Shown here one piece after another: positions 1-11,419 of a stretch of DNA of 64,000 nt. The DNA lies in assembly GCA_029339505.1 (NCBI GenBank), contig JAQISU010000233.1, forward strand, positions 6,458,501-6,522,500, written 5' to 3'. Each line of letters opens with the position of its first letter. The stretch's first letter is position 1. The stretch comes from Unio delphinus (taxonomy: Eukaryota > Mollusca > Bivalvia > Unionida > Unionidae). The translations under genes and the position numbers were made by a program. The notes under the pieces are model-generated. The model made no database searches. It saw only the letters and a program-made list of their open reading frames with translations, and had not been told where the DNA came from.

Positions 1-231
1 ATATTTAAAGACTTCTTCTAATCAACTCTTAAGTTGTAAACTCCATTTATCAGAAGAGAAAAATAGCTTTGTAAAAAAAAAAATGTGGCAAGACAACTTT
101 GGCAAGATCTGAGTATAACTTGGAAGTCTTTCATTTTTTAAATAGAAACTTTATAAATGAAATTTTTGGCATACATCTTGCTCTCACAAAAATGCAGTAA
201 AGAAATGATTAAAAAAGGAACAAAACTTCAT

Positions 232-237
232 TTTATT
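232..237 (-). terminator. Candidate distal polyadenylation signal (AATAAA)
   Basis: TTTATT on the plus strand reads AATAAA on the minus strand. It is the only canonical hexamer I see between the proposed stop and the window start. Its use is inferred. Confidence 0.3.
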
Positions 238-910
238 CAAATAATAGTACACTTTGTGTAACATATACATACATACATATACAGTGAAACAAGCCACTGG
301 CGTGCTTGTTAATATCAATGATTATTAAATAATTACGAGATCAAAAGAAAAATAGCCATCATGGATACTGTTGGTCTACAGCAATGGCATTTACAGGCCA
401 TTTCTGCACTTTGTACATGGCAAATGCATCACGTAAATATATGGTCACCTTGCAGATGCAGACTGGTGTAGGTGGGTATTGAACCAGCAACACTCTTATT
501 GTGAGCCTGACATTAATGCATTTGAAACCTGTCCAAAATTCCTATGCAAACAGAACCCATGTTGCCTATGAAAGTCAGGGGGCACCAGAGACTGCATATT
601 CTCTCTTAAAAGTAGAGTTCAGCTACAAAGATCAAATCCCAATTTGCAGCCAAAAATTTGACTTCATGTTATGGAACATGTTCATTACTCACAACAGACA
701 ACCATTTCTCCTCAGTGCATTATGCAACAGCAGTTTTGTCCGTGCAGCTGTACTCTACCAATAAGAGAGTATATTTGTTATGTGCCACAAGGACTTTAAT
801 ACATTGCACTTTTCCAAGACAATTTTTGACAACCATTTTTTAAACATCAAGCATGTGAAAAAAATCAAAAGCTACACAGATGAGCAATGAAAAATGTTAA
901 ACTGCTGAAT

Positions 911-1110
911 TACCATATATGCTTGCTTTACTACAAGTCCAACTATGCACCTGTACAGAGCCAAATCTGCAGGTGCACAATGCATAGGCAGATTCGGGTC
1001 TGTTCAGCTCATTTTGGATTAAAGCAAACATAGAACCTGATGCGTCATATTTCGATACGGCAGATCAGTATATTTTTTTTTAATCCACTGATAAGCAAGT
1101 ATATACTGTA
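911..1110. mobile_element. MITE-C copy (TIR family TACCGTATATACTCGC-like)
   Basis: The left end reads taccatatatgcttgc and the right end is its inverted counterpart, gcaagtatatactgta. Between them is the family's internal AATCTGCAGGTGCACAATGC module, near-palindromic with GGCAGATTCGGGTCTG. Length is about 200 bp and there is no coding capacity, so this is a non-autonomous DNA element. It lies within the inferred 3' UTR of the CDK-inhibitor gene. Confidence 0.6.
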
Positions 1111-2542
1111 ACGTAGCTGGAAACCAGAATGATCCAACGATTTGGGGGAAGGATGAGGTTTAAGGCATATAATTAAAATTATTCCTCATTAGAACACGAG
1201 CCTAATGATCAATGCAAAAAAGAACAGTTTTGGTGATACAAACAAAAACAATTTGTGCATTTAATCTTAGGATACAACATTTGTGAAAAGTTTCTGCTGT
1301 CTGTCGTGTCTATTTAATTTTCATTTGTACATACAAAATCAGATACAACAGCAGCAGTCTTGGGTACAGTAAAAAAAAATAAACATGTTTCTCAGCACCT
1401 GTTTATCTTTTACTGAAGGCATGAAGACTACATCTGCATCTAAAGCACATGGACTAGAATATGTAACAAATGAAATTAAAGATGTAAACAGTTTTACCAC
1501 AACAAGTCACGTAAATGCACAATTTTTTTTTAGCAATACAAATGTCAGCTACTCAAGTATTTCCATGGTGGTGACATTTTGACTGACTAGTTAGCAAACA
1601 GTATTATCTTGCAATGTAAGTTGCATGGAAAAGTACATTCAATGTAAAACCTACAGAAGCATTTTCACACGAAAAATACTTTTCTCCATTGCACATACAG
1701 AAGCACCTAGAATAGATTACAGTAGTGGTCTTGCAAGAACCTGCTCGTGCTCCTGAACAAAACTGCATCTTCACGTTTCACTTTTAAAAAATGCACGATT
1801 TTGCTCCGGTTAAACTGCAAAAGCATTCCTTACAAGGCATCCACAATGTATTTTGTATACCAATTAAAAACCGAAGTTAAAATAGGATATTTCACTAGAA
1901 ATGCAGTTTCAATATTGTTAAGCTGCAAATGTAGCAGGCCACGATGTACTGGCACACCTGATAATGATTACTTGGTCAACATTTGCTTCGATATTACCAA
2001 TAAAAACAAGCTTTGGAAATCCGTACGATTTTTACCTTCGGTTCTACACATGAATGACTGGGCAGAAAGTTGAAATGGACTATATATACTCTTATTCTAA
2101 ATTGCACCAATGAAAAGTATTTGCACGTTCAAACCTGGCATAATGACATGAAATACCCAGTAACTGGGGGACAAAAATATTAAACCCAATGAACAGACCT
2201 GACATTTCTGACAAATATTTGCTCAAAATCTGCCACTGATATAAATGTGCAATTAAAATACTGCAAATGTCATAAAACAAAAAGTAGTCTCTCAAAACTA
2301 CCTTTTTGTCATTTTTTTTTTCACAAGCTGGTAATGTATATAAAGTTGTTCAAAAATCGGTAGATAAATAAAAGTAAACAGGACTCTAATTTAATGAAAG
2401 ATGGAAATAATTCCAATAATTTAGTCCACATTTGTTCCAAAGTGCACAATCCTCACAGACTCGGGGAAAAATAATCCAAAAATAACAATATACATCTACA
2501 TGTCCGCTGCCATACAATCCAGACAAACAGCTGTCAATTTCA

Positions 2543-2600
2543 TCAGATCCATACTCTTCGTCCATATCGTTTGATGTCCATAGCAACCATGCCAGATAGG
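2543..2600 (-). other. Alternative last coding exon of the CDKN1-like gene (candidate)
   Basis: A second possible acceptor (TTTCAG, exon starting at 2600) in the same phase would replace the immediate stop with 19 residues, beginning CLSGMVAMDIKRYG and ending in VWI before TGA at 2545..2543. Its pyrimidine tract is weaker than that of the acceptor at 2757-2756. The extension is basic and short. It could be an alternative isoform or chance; RNA data are needed. Confidence 0.3.
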
Positions 2601-2754
2601 CTGAAATCAGCATGAAATTGATCAGTGCCGACCTACATGTTCTACAGCATGCAGGCTGGCAGGGCGAAACAAGATCTCAGGATAGTCGAGGGGCAGGCAG
2701 CCTGGATAGCCGTGTTCGTATACATACATCGTTCATAAAGCACATTTATCAAAT

Positions 2755-5700
2755 TCTGAAAGAAAAACAAGAAAACGTGTTATTCTTAGCGAAATCGGTA
2801 AGACGGACAAAGGAGTATCAGTAAGCAGAACGTATTGAAACGGTAAGAATACCTTTATCCAAGAAAAGACAAGAAAGTCCATTATATACATTTATTTGGT
2901 AAATTAAACGTCAGACTAATAATAACCTTCAAAGAAAGACTAAGAGGTTTTTGTTATGTTGGACCCATCTCAAGCTCTTTGCTTTGGAAGCCAATTACCA
3001 TCGATGTGGTACCCCCTTAACCCACGTTAGTACATACAGCAATTTGCCAGACTTAATCACATATACAAAGACCCAATTTAATATGATGGGAGGTTTCATT
3101 ACATATGCAAAAACCCAATTTAATATGCTGTGGAGCGTTATCTATTGGGAGAATTGCACAAGTAATGATTCAATACTCCAGCCAGTTCTTTCATTGCTAA
3201 TGACCCTATCTATCCATGCTCCGTTGAGGGGTCCCTCTAGCACACACATGGCTACATGTGCACAGAATTAGCTTGTTACCAAATATAGAATTCCACTTAC
3301 AAGGTAACCCGGGGAACAGGCATGTCACGTGATCTCTGATAACCACTAGCCTGCGTCCTGTCCCGGCAATTCACACGCTGGGTCAGGCTTTATGCAAATT
3401 ATGACAATGCGGTGTCTAAATTAGCGGGTTACTACGCCAGGTTTCATTTCTCTTTCTTTTTGTAAATAGCCACTTCTCTACGATCATTCCTGGGTCTTTA
3501 CACTAACGCATATTAGATTTGGGTCACTTCATTTGATACATAATTATTCAGGAAAAGGTGTTCTTTTTAGAGACTTACAATCATAATCACGATGGAGCTA
3601 TCAAAACTGTACAAAGTCTATAGTCGGAAAACTACGAACGGATTTTGTACACAAACTGTAGTAAAACGGGGCTCGTAGAACGTATGTATGACTCATGCCA
3701 CTGTAAACATCACACCAGATAAGCAAGGCGATTTATTTCGCGCAGTTTTACAGTAAGTGCGCTAATTTCACTGAAGCAAAAAGGACATATACACTACGCA
3801 TGCCAGTTTAAATAACCGTTACACAATTAAGGTTTTTAAATAAAGTGCAAGTCTTGTTCGTATTTCACATTCGACTAATGGGGACTTGGGACTAGACCGT
3901 TCATTTCAAAAGAATTCAATATTTCATCGATTTCTACCACTATCTCCGTGCAAACTGAGATAGCTTACTTTTAAATGTATAGTAATCTTGCAACGATCGT
4001 CCTGGAGATTGTAAATAAACATCACGGTTATGTACCGATTTAAGATGATAACGGTTGATAGTTGCAGAAAAAAATCGAACACGCTGAACAGTCATTTTAC
4101 ACGTACTTTTGTAAATAATCGCAAAAACGAATAGATGTTGGTGATGTAACAAGATTAATTTGGTGACCTCGATGGGAAATAAAATACATCATTGGTACAA
4201 CAAAGTTTACATCGCCGATTATTTCTGTATAGAAGGTATTCATACTTGTACAACTGTTAGTTTAAGTCTAAACTAATTCACTTCAAAATATATAAAACAA
4301 AGAAAACAAAACAGCAGAAAGAACTTACCATAAGTCTAATCTGGGAGATTTGGCCGCTCTAACTTGGGTATCATCTAAGTTCAATCTTCTCTTTCTTACT
4401 TTTAAATAATCTGAAAAAGGAGGGAAAAAGAGATTATACAAATACATCATTTTCACGCCCCTTTTACGTGTCAAATGACAGCAAACACAGGAAAGCAATT
4501 GTGCTTGGTAACAAGCATTTTTATCACTGACAAGTTATGCAATCTTTGGACGGACCATGTTCAGTTTAATACATTGATTGATACGACCAACCGAGGACAT
4601 CAACATTTGATGTAGCTTAATGCCTGTAGGCCGGCAGGTCAAATCACAAATCAACGTTTAAAAACGACATTGTCTTAATCCGACAGCGTCTCTGCACAAC
4701 AGCTGTTGCACAAAGTTTTAAGAAATTGACGTAAAACTTTGAAACTGATCAGTTCGGTGGGAGAGATATTATTTTGTCAAGGTAGACTATTTGCCAATTG
4801 TCTGGTCAACTACTTCGTGCGAAATGTCGAATATTTTAATGGTTTCGACTTGGACCACTGTTAGCATCGAAACTGTGTCAGGAAAACTGAAATGTGTATC
4901 GCTGTTTAATACAATGATAGATACGTTGCGAAAAACAAAACAGCCTTTGATGTTAATACGGAGTGATAATTTAAATTTCCGTCATGATAGGTATGAAGGC
5001 CTTGATGGTGGTGATTAAATTTAGTACGATTCCATATACATGTATCAGGTAAATAAAGTTCAATACAAGTACTGAAGTTTGAATTGATTTGAATATTGGG
5101 ATTCCTCTTGTTCAACATTACATTATCTCAAACCTCATAAAATAAATTTCGTATTCAACTCGCAGCTGAAATTGGTAACATTTTTCTATGATAAAATTTG
5201 AAGTGTCCCTGCTCAATTAAAATATGAAGTGTGCAAATTAAAAATGATTCACCCCCCCCCCCCATCTTATTTCAACGTCAAAATAAATAGAATACGTTAA
5301 AGTAAATCAACCTTCAAAACCATGCGGAAAGCGCAAGTTTTGAATAGACATGTACGTTCATGAATGAAATGGCGTCCTAGGTCTTGAACCACTCCGATTA
5401 CAGAAAAAAAAAACATGTTTAGACAAGTTACGTTTATGCTACCAATCCAAGTATTGGTGGGCGATTTGAACAAAGAAAGCTGATCTTCCCGCAGAAATGG
5501 ATCAAACTCGATCTAACACGTTGTATTTAAACCCCCGCCAATGTTTGGCTTTGAAAGTGAAAACAAAGTAAGATGCTTAATTAACCACAAACAATCACGC
5601 GACACAATATATATCCGAGTTAACAGCAAATGTAAAACATAAAAATTATCCTTACAAACTAAAACATGGCTTAGAATTACGTAAAAAAAAAGACCTATGC

Positions 5701-6607
5701 ATATTTACATATCACGCAAAATTGGGTCAAAAGAAAACGGTAAATTGTTCACAGACTAGTCGTTGAAAATAAACGTACGGAGAGTCCGTACGTTTATCTT
5801 CAAATATTAGCCTGCGTCGGAGTACATATCTGTTTGCTATTTTCACAAATATATTTCATTTCTGATGGACAAGTGCCGTGAATTGCCACTACGACTGCCA
5901 AAAAGTTTATAAAACAATAGTGCATGAACGATACGTGGGTTACCCCTGACAAACAGTAACGACAATTACTTGATACAACCAACGAAACCAATAAAACAAG
6001 CGAGGAGCCCCTAAATGGATGTCGAGAACAAATAAAAAGGGTCACGCCACTTACCTTCTATTTTTGTTTGAACAAGATTTCCTCGACTACTTGGTCTACT
6101 ATCGTTGTCATACGAGTCTGGACTTGACGATGAAGATTCTGAAGAAAATGAGGAATCTCGAGAGCTGGGTGTTGTTTCTAACCTATTTTGTATATCTCCA
6201 TTTTCTGCAGACGGGCTAGAAGAATTGCACACAGTTCCTTCAACGGGCAATCCGACTGGTGATGACGGTCTTTCGGGAGTATTCGAACCCGAATTAAATG
6301 ATAGCCGTCGTTGTGTGATAGGTCTGTGTTTGCTTGTGTACCCCTTTCGATAGAAGGATGGTACATCGTCCGTCTGTTTGATAAATTGCCACTCGTAGCG
6401 GCCTTCCAAGGGCTCGTCGACTTCAGTATCGAAATTGTATGTAACTCTTATATAACGCCTATTTTCTTCTCTCATCTGTGCCATTTCTAAATCTAAATCC
6501 TTTCTCAGTTTATCATGATCAGGCCTTCCGAATAAACATCGACACACTTTAGATTTTTCCATTTCTTTTGAATTTATCACACTATCCAAAACAAGTACTC
6601 CTGGCAT
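2755..6607 (-). CDS. CDKN1-like: Cyclin-dependent kinase inhibitor, p21/p27/p57 (CDKN1, Cip/Kip) family, three exons
   Basis: Spliced minus-strand gene: exon 1 6607..6055, exon 2 4410..4329, stop completed at 2755 (211 residues). Family members bind cyclin-CDK complexes in the nucleus and block the G1/S transition. Residues 22-90 form the CDI domain: the cyclin-docking RCLF at 23-26 (p27 has RNLF), then a charged helix, then the CDK-contacting PLEGRYEW at 66-73 and an FYRKGY stretch at 85-90 at the place of p27's inhibitory FYYR. Residues 101-176 are Ser/Pro-rich with TP and SP sites (NTPERP, SSP), as in regulated disordered tails. Exon 2 adds a basic KVRKRR segment, a likely nuclear-localisation signal. 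The chosen ATG at 6607 has A at -3; an in-frame ATG at 6562 (residue 16) has a stronger context (G at -3 and +4). Both splice donors are GTAAG and the acceptors have pyrimidine tracts. Length fits the family. Which member it matches (p21, p27 or dacapo) cannot be told; many invertebrates have a single one. Confidence 0.9.
2756..4328 (-). other. Intron 2 of the CDKN1-like gene
   Basis: 1,573 bp if the acceptor with the TTTTTCTTTCAG tract (AG at 2757-2756) is used. It falls inside the last codon. No repeats of note. A short direct repeat (AAGACCCAATTTAATATG-like) occurs at 3068 and 3111. Confidence 0.6.
4329..4410 (-). other. CDKN1-like exon 2 (basic, NLS-bearing)
   Basis: An 82-bp exon with a pyrimidine-rich acceptor ending TTTTTCAG and a GTAAG donor at 4328-4324. 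Joined in phase to exon 1 it reads 27 residues starting DYLKVRKRRLNLDD, followed by a short AAKSPRLDL tail. Basic clusters at this place are typical of the C-terminal NLS of p21/p27. The exon ends two bases into a codon (TG), so the next exon's first base decides whether that codon is a stop (TGA) or an amino acid. Confidence 0.8.
4411..6054 (-). other. Intron 1 of the CDKN1-like gene
   Basis: 1,644 bp, GT...AG. It holds no recognised element; there is a short poly-C run near 5252-5264. Short open frames inside it have no family resemblance. Confidence 0.75.
6055..6607 (-). other. CDKN1-like exon 1 (coding part)
   Basis: 184 codons plus one base, ending in a phase-1 GTAAG donor (GT at 6054-6053). 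The frame stays open a little upstream of the ATG and past the donor, but the read-through sequence beyond the donor shows no family similarity, which supports splicing here. Exon 1 holds the entire cyclin/CDK-binding domain and the Ser/Pro-rich linker, as in vertebrate p27, where the first coding exon also carries the inhibitory domain. Confidence 0.88.
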
Positions 6608-6679
6608 TATAACCACTATCTCCTTCACAAGCCTTCCCACAACTGCCGAAACACACTGCGTGCTCAGACAGTTAAAAGG

Positions 6680-6780
6680 CTATCTGTGCCCAATCATCAG
6701 CAACGTAGGCGGGGCGAATGTCACGAACCGCAACAGGCGCTCTGATTGGCGGATGGCATGTAATTCAGCTGATTATGACC
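6680..6780 (-). promoter_or_regulatory. Promoter-proximal region of the CDKN1-like gene: CCAAT and GC boxes
   Basis: Just upstream of exon 1 the DNA is locally richer in G and C than its surroundings. It holds an inverted CCAAT box (ATTGG at 6745-6749 on plus, inside TCTGATTGGCGG), a GC box (GGCGGGGC at 6708-6715) and a second CCAAT on the plus strand near 6690. CCAAT/GC-box promoters without a strong TATA box are usual for cell-cycle genes. The start site itself is not visible. Confidence 0.45.
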
Positions 6781-6919
6781 CTAACAATTTTTACAGCGCC
6801 AGATACGTGTGGTGTCACGCGCGATCATGTATTGGTCATGAAACGCATTTACCGGCAAATTTTTGGACAAATCCGTGCAAAATGAATATATTTACCGCCA
6901 AGTTGAATCTTGAGTAAAC

Positions 6920-8560
6920 TTTATAAAGAAGCTGTGGAAGACAATGCATGTTTATCAATAAAAATGAACTCAACTGCTATAAATAGATGTTAATGTCACT
7001 CGTGCTTTAATATCAATGAGCCATTAGCAATGTTAAATGATAATGTCGCATGCTATCATATCGTTTCCCGTTAGGTTGAAACGTTGTCGCATCCAGAAGG
7101 CAAGACTTATGTGACAACTGTTTATTTTCTACGCTATATTGATTTGAAATAAGTTTGTTTTCCAACGGGTGAGGTTAACATCTGAACCAGTCACGAATAC
7201 ATGTACCTAGGATACTGTAGTGTAAGGGAAGTAACTCGTACTGACTATTGACCTGAAGCACATCCCGAAATTTTGCATGTCCATACTTGATCAATTCAAA
7301 CTCGCAATATCACTATATTTATACAAAAAAAAAGTTAAGAATCTTCATCTTCAAGTCCAGACTCGTATGACAACTGTTATCTGATTGTTCTTCAAAATAC
7401 ATGTTTCCTTGTGCTAGATGTTGTATGTTTACCTAGAGAAAAAATGGTAATAATTGGTAAATATGCTAAATTTCCTTTTCGGTTTGAGAGAGAGAGAGAG
7501 CATAACATTTCTTAAAATATACCATAGGAGCCCCAAAAAGTGCAGAATAGTTGGGTGCATTGTATCTTGCTTGATTAATGTTTTATTGCCAGTTATTCTT
7601 TGATCCCTTGAACTGATTGCAAACATTTGACCAGTCTTAACTCTCTAATTGAAATTAATTATGGAATATATATACATCGTGTATGTTTAATATTCATGCC
7701 CGTCCCGACCGTCCAACTTAATCAGTTCACTAATGTTGATGCAAATGTGGAAGCATTGTATTCCTAGAGTTTTGAGTCTCTTGTATATATCCCAGGTCCT
7801 TCAATAGATAAACATCGAACTAAACGTGAAGGTATGTATAATAATAGTAAAACTCACATACTTACGTGTTTGTTTATCTGACGGATTTACTTCACGCTTA
7901 GAGCTGTTAGAACAAATTCTACAATATTAGTAGTACTATTACTCTGGGAGTGAAGCTCTTCGTACAGTGCAAAGTTGTTTGCTTACTCATTAAATTGGTG
8001 TCATGGATTCTAACATGTATTTATAGTATCTTATAATTATTTTTATATGTTATAATTTATTTTTATATCTTATAATTTATTTTTCATAATTTAATATATG
8101 CCCATTTTGAAAACTGAATCTTAAAACTAAAACATCAGCCTGTGTAATCTTATTTCAAGGATGTTTGACTGTTTTAAAGGAGAAACCTAACAAAAGTATC
8201 ATAAAGCGATTACGAATCAACTTGTATCGTACGGGCTGATTTGGGAACGGCATTGGTTCCATTTTGAGACGGGTGGTGGTGGTTTGCTTTTGCTTTAAAA
8301 TGATCAGATTTACAAAATATTTTAAACAATTGCAGTGAAATTTGTTCCGTGGAAAATTGGGTAGTGATTCGGCTGGACCACTCGCCCTTTTCAGGCCAAT
8401 TGGAAATACGATGCTTTCATTGTTAAGTTGATCAGCTAAGAGCAGGATTTATGTACTAATATATTCGCAAATCAGACCAAATGACTTAATATTTCCTAAA
8501 CTTATATTTTTTTCACAGAGTGGCTATTTTGCGGATTTTCTATAGATTTTTAACTTTATG
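6920..8560. other. Unannotated intergenic DNA
   Basis: AT-rich sequence upstream of the CDK-inhibitor gene. I see only a very short GA run near 7487-7500 and no coding or mobile element signature. Distal enhancers could lie here but nothing in the sequence shows one. Confidence 0.5.
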
Positions 8561-8569
8561 GAGGTTCGT

Positions 8570-9030
8570 TTTATTGAATACATTTTTAGCTCGATTTATC
8601 ATTAAATAAGAATTTATATATTGGTTATTTGGTATAAATTGAATATAGATTTCGATATTTAGGTTTATTTAGATATTAAATTCCGTTTGATATTAACGCT
8701 TATTAAATATTAATGTCCATTATGTTATTACAATAATTTTTGACACAATGTCCATCTTGATATTAAAGTTCATTTTGACATTAAATAAAGTGAAATTTGA
8801 CCAGTGAAAGTCCATTTTGATACTAAAGTCCAGTTTGACATTGAAGTCATTGTAAATGTTAACGTTCATTTAGATATTACCGTCTATTTGTACAGTTGAC
8901 ACGTCGATTCAATACGTTTTGAAGAATAGGAACTTACCTTGCGCTACCGCCTTTAAACAAATATTTTCAGAGTTTTTGTACAGTGTGGATTCTGAGGTAA
9001 ATTTTATTAAATATTAAAGTCCATTTTGAT
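8570..9030. repeat. Old, diverged AT-rich tandem repeat
   Basis: The phrase 'gtccattttgatattaaa' and close variants (gttcattttgacattaaa, gtccagtttgacattgaag, attccgtttgatattaac) recurs at roughly 25-30 bp spacing, with insertions. It looks like a decayed minisatellite. Confidence 0.6.
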
Positions 9031-9214
9031 ATTAAATATAGATGATTTCTCATAAAATCTCTTTGGCTATCCTGTATTTCGTTGGTCTTGATTGTACAAT
9101 GAATTTGTGTAACAACGTCGTATTGAATGAAGTTTGTGTTATGTTGTATTATCGTATGATGTAGATGTACTTGCTAGCAACGTAAACTTTAACAAGAATT
9201 CAATAATTTTAAAC

Positions 9215-9335
9215 TTTTGTACGAGTTTACTATATTTGAAATATTTGTACGAGTTTACTCTATTTGAAACTTTAATACGAGTTTACTCTGTTGGAAAAAT
9301 TTGTACGAGTTTATTATATTTGAAATTATTTACAG
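9215..9335. repeat. About 27-bp tandem repeat, 4-5 units
   Basis: Unit close to 'ttgtacgagtttactctat' plus ttgaaac, repeated four to five times with point changes. Confidence 0.75.
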
Positions 9336-9659
9336 AATAATAAACGTTTTAAGCAGAGTTGCTGTTAAAACTTGTACATAACTGTTAAAACTCAAAGTCT
9401 CATTGAAACAGTGGCAAAGCAAACGCCCAATTAACTCTCACAATTGCTGGGGTAGGACCTTTCGGTGGGGGGGGGGGGCACTTTTTTTTGCTAGGACACT
9501 GCATTTAAATATTTTAACAATATTGTCTTTTCCCCGGACGAAGCAAGAATACTGTATTGTGTGTTTCGCCATTTAAACCGAGTATAATATATTATCCCAT
9601 GTTTTAAAATAAATAGTTATACTAGAAGAAAGAGCGCCGATATAAATATTCTTATTTGT

Positions 9660-9813
9660 CGTTTTGCCTAGGGCCCCAACCTCGGCGGGGGCCCCAGCCA
9701 GGAACCGAAATGGTACACATTCAGAACACAAGTTTGTTTTTTTGCTAAATTAGCAAATAAAAAGGAGGCCCCGACTCTGTTAACTGTCTAAGAGCCTTGG
9801 GCCTCTATGTCCG

Positions 9814-9815
<2 letters not shown>
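9660..9815. repeat. Dispersed repeat fragment, shared with 39065-39240
   Basis: Both copies contain 'ggggccccgactctgtt'-like and 'ggtctctatgtccg'-like blocks, a 'gtacacatt...acaagtttgtg' block and an internal 'tttgctaaatta' block in the same order. They are therefore two copies of one interspersed element. The class is unknown. This copy runs directly into the GA array at 9816. Confidence 0.6.

Positions 9816-9893
<78 letters not shown>
9816..9893. repeat. (GA)n microsatellite
   Basis: Pure GA/AG dinucleotide run of 78 bp. It begins at the end of a dispersed repeat copy. Confidence 0.97.
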
Positions 9894-9898
<5 letters not shown>

Positions 9899-10940
9899 AC
9901 GTTCGACCATTGGATAATTGTTTGGTCAATTCTATTGTGCGAAAAGGTGAAGATTATCTGCAAATTGGCCGATTTTATGTATAGTTGTGTCTCATGTAAA
10001 AGGGCGTTAAACGAATTTGAATGTTCTTGACTTTGATCTTTGCTAGCTTCATAACATAGGTGGGAGAAACTGTAAAATGTTTAACTCTGTTAAACACAAT
10101 GTGAGTGAAGTTGTGACAAATAGAACAGGGAGACCTATGATGTGAATAGATAGTGATTATTCCCATTTCTTTGAAATAGAGACACGTTTCTCAACCTGTG
10201 AACGAACACTAGTCGAAATCAAGACTCGTCATAAGCACCCCGCATGGACCAATTTTCACTTTCTGTGTGAGGTGGTGAGGCCGCCCCTTAAAACAGGTGC
10301 GCGGGACGGTCTTTGTTCTTTTTATTTTCAGAGGAGCATCTTAGGCAGATGCGTAATATCAGACAAAGATTCGATACAATGAAACTGTAAATTAAATGAA
10401 TTTTGGATGGTTACTGTTTACACACTCACTCACTTATCAGCTTATAAAAATCCCAAAGTACACATAATTATAGAGATCGATACATTCAAAGCATGTACAA
10501 GATAACGGTGACACATGTTAAACAGTTATTCTTTCTTCAAGGAACAATGAAAAATCAATTTCTTTGTGGAAACAATACTGCACGGCATTGGGCCCTATAA
10601 GCGACGAAATTTAGATTTTTTGAAAGGTTGAATTGATTCCATTTCTTTGTTATATGAAAGGTAGGCATTCTTCAAAAACTTAGCAAAAAAATTGCTCGAA
10701 AATGAAAGATTGTCACGAATGATAAATGTGCTTGCTACTAACGTCAATGAAGCATTAGATGTATCGGAACAATCTACATAATTTAAATGGATTGAAAAAT
10801 AATTATTACACAAGAAATAATATTATAATGCGTCAATTTGTACCCATTATTCAATTGATATATACCCAGATTTAATAGTGATCGCAAGAAAATTTTTTCA
10901 AAATATTTTGAACTATATGATAAAGTTTGATCACACAAAC
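9894..10940. other. Unannotated intergenic DNA
   Basis: No array, TE signature or plausible exon recognised. Confidence 0.4.
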
Positions 10941-10941
10941 G

Positions 10942-11053
10942 TTCCGATGAATGTTTACAAAGTACATGTACGTGAATAATCAGTGATTAATATTTTTTTC
11001 CGATGAATGTTTACAAAGTACATGTACGTGAATTATCAGTGATTAATATTTTT
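10942..11053. repeat. Perfect-register 56-bp tandem duplication
   Basis: Two adjacent 56-bp copies starting 'ttccgatgaatgtttacaaa' at 10942 and 10998 differ at essentially one base (gaataatc versus gaattatc), so the duplication is recent. Confidence 0.9.
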
Positions 11054-11204
11054 TTAATTTGGCTTTATTATGTATATACATGTATGTACATGTACTTCAT
11101 GTGTTCCCTGTACCATATTATGCATTTAATTATCAATGATATTATATAAACTCAATGCAATGAGTGCAGTCAAAAATTTATTTTGTACATGGTATCTACA
11201 CGCT

Positions 11205-11405
11205 GTGTATAAATATCCACTACATATTATGTGCAAATATCCACAACACACTGTGTACAAATATCCACTACACACTATGTACAAATATCCACTACATATT
11301 ATGTGCAAATATCCACAACACACTCTGTACAAATATTCACTACACACTATGTACAAATATCCACTACATATTATGTGCAAATATCCACAACACAGAAATA
11401 TCCAC
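11205..11405. repeat. About 24-bp minisatellite with a 72-bp super-unit
   Basis: Units of the type 'aaatatccactacacactatg' alternate with variants '...tacatattatgtgc' and '...aacacactgtgtac'. The order of variants (tacatattatg, aacacactgtg, tacacactatg) recurs about every 72 bp. Open frames in all phases come from the periodicity. Confidence 0.85.
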
Positions 11406-11419
11406 GACGACATAGTCTA

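Larger units (their letters stand above)
238..2754 (-). other. 3' UTR of the CDKN1-like transcript (extent inferred)
   Basis: Downstream of the stop there is about 2.5 kb of AT-rich sequence without a credible coding frame. It has no tandem array, unlike most of the window. On the minus strand it carries ATTAAA-type signals near 795, 1260 and 2390 and one canonical AATAAA near 237..232. A long UTR is suggested but several shorter ends are possible. A small MITE lies within it (911-1110). Confidence 0.4.

Noticed and set aside
6011..6054. Continuation of the CDKN1-like frame to a stop at 6011
   Set aside because: A GTAAG donor lies at 6054-6050 and a matching exon with the expected basic C-terminus is found downstream, so this is intron read-through.
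6608..6640. Extension of the CDKN1-like reading frame upstream to 6640
   Set aside because: The codon at 6640 is GTG, not ATG. The first ATG is at 6607, so the extra 11 residues are not supported in a eukaryote.
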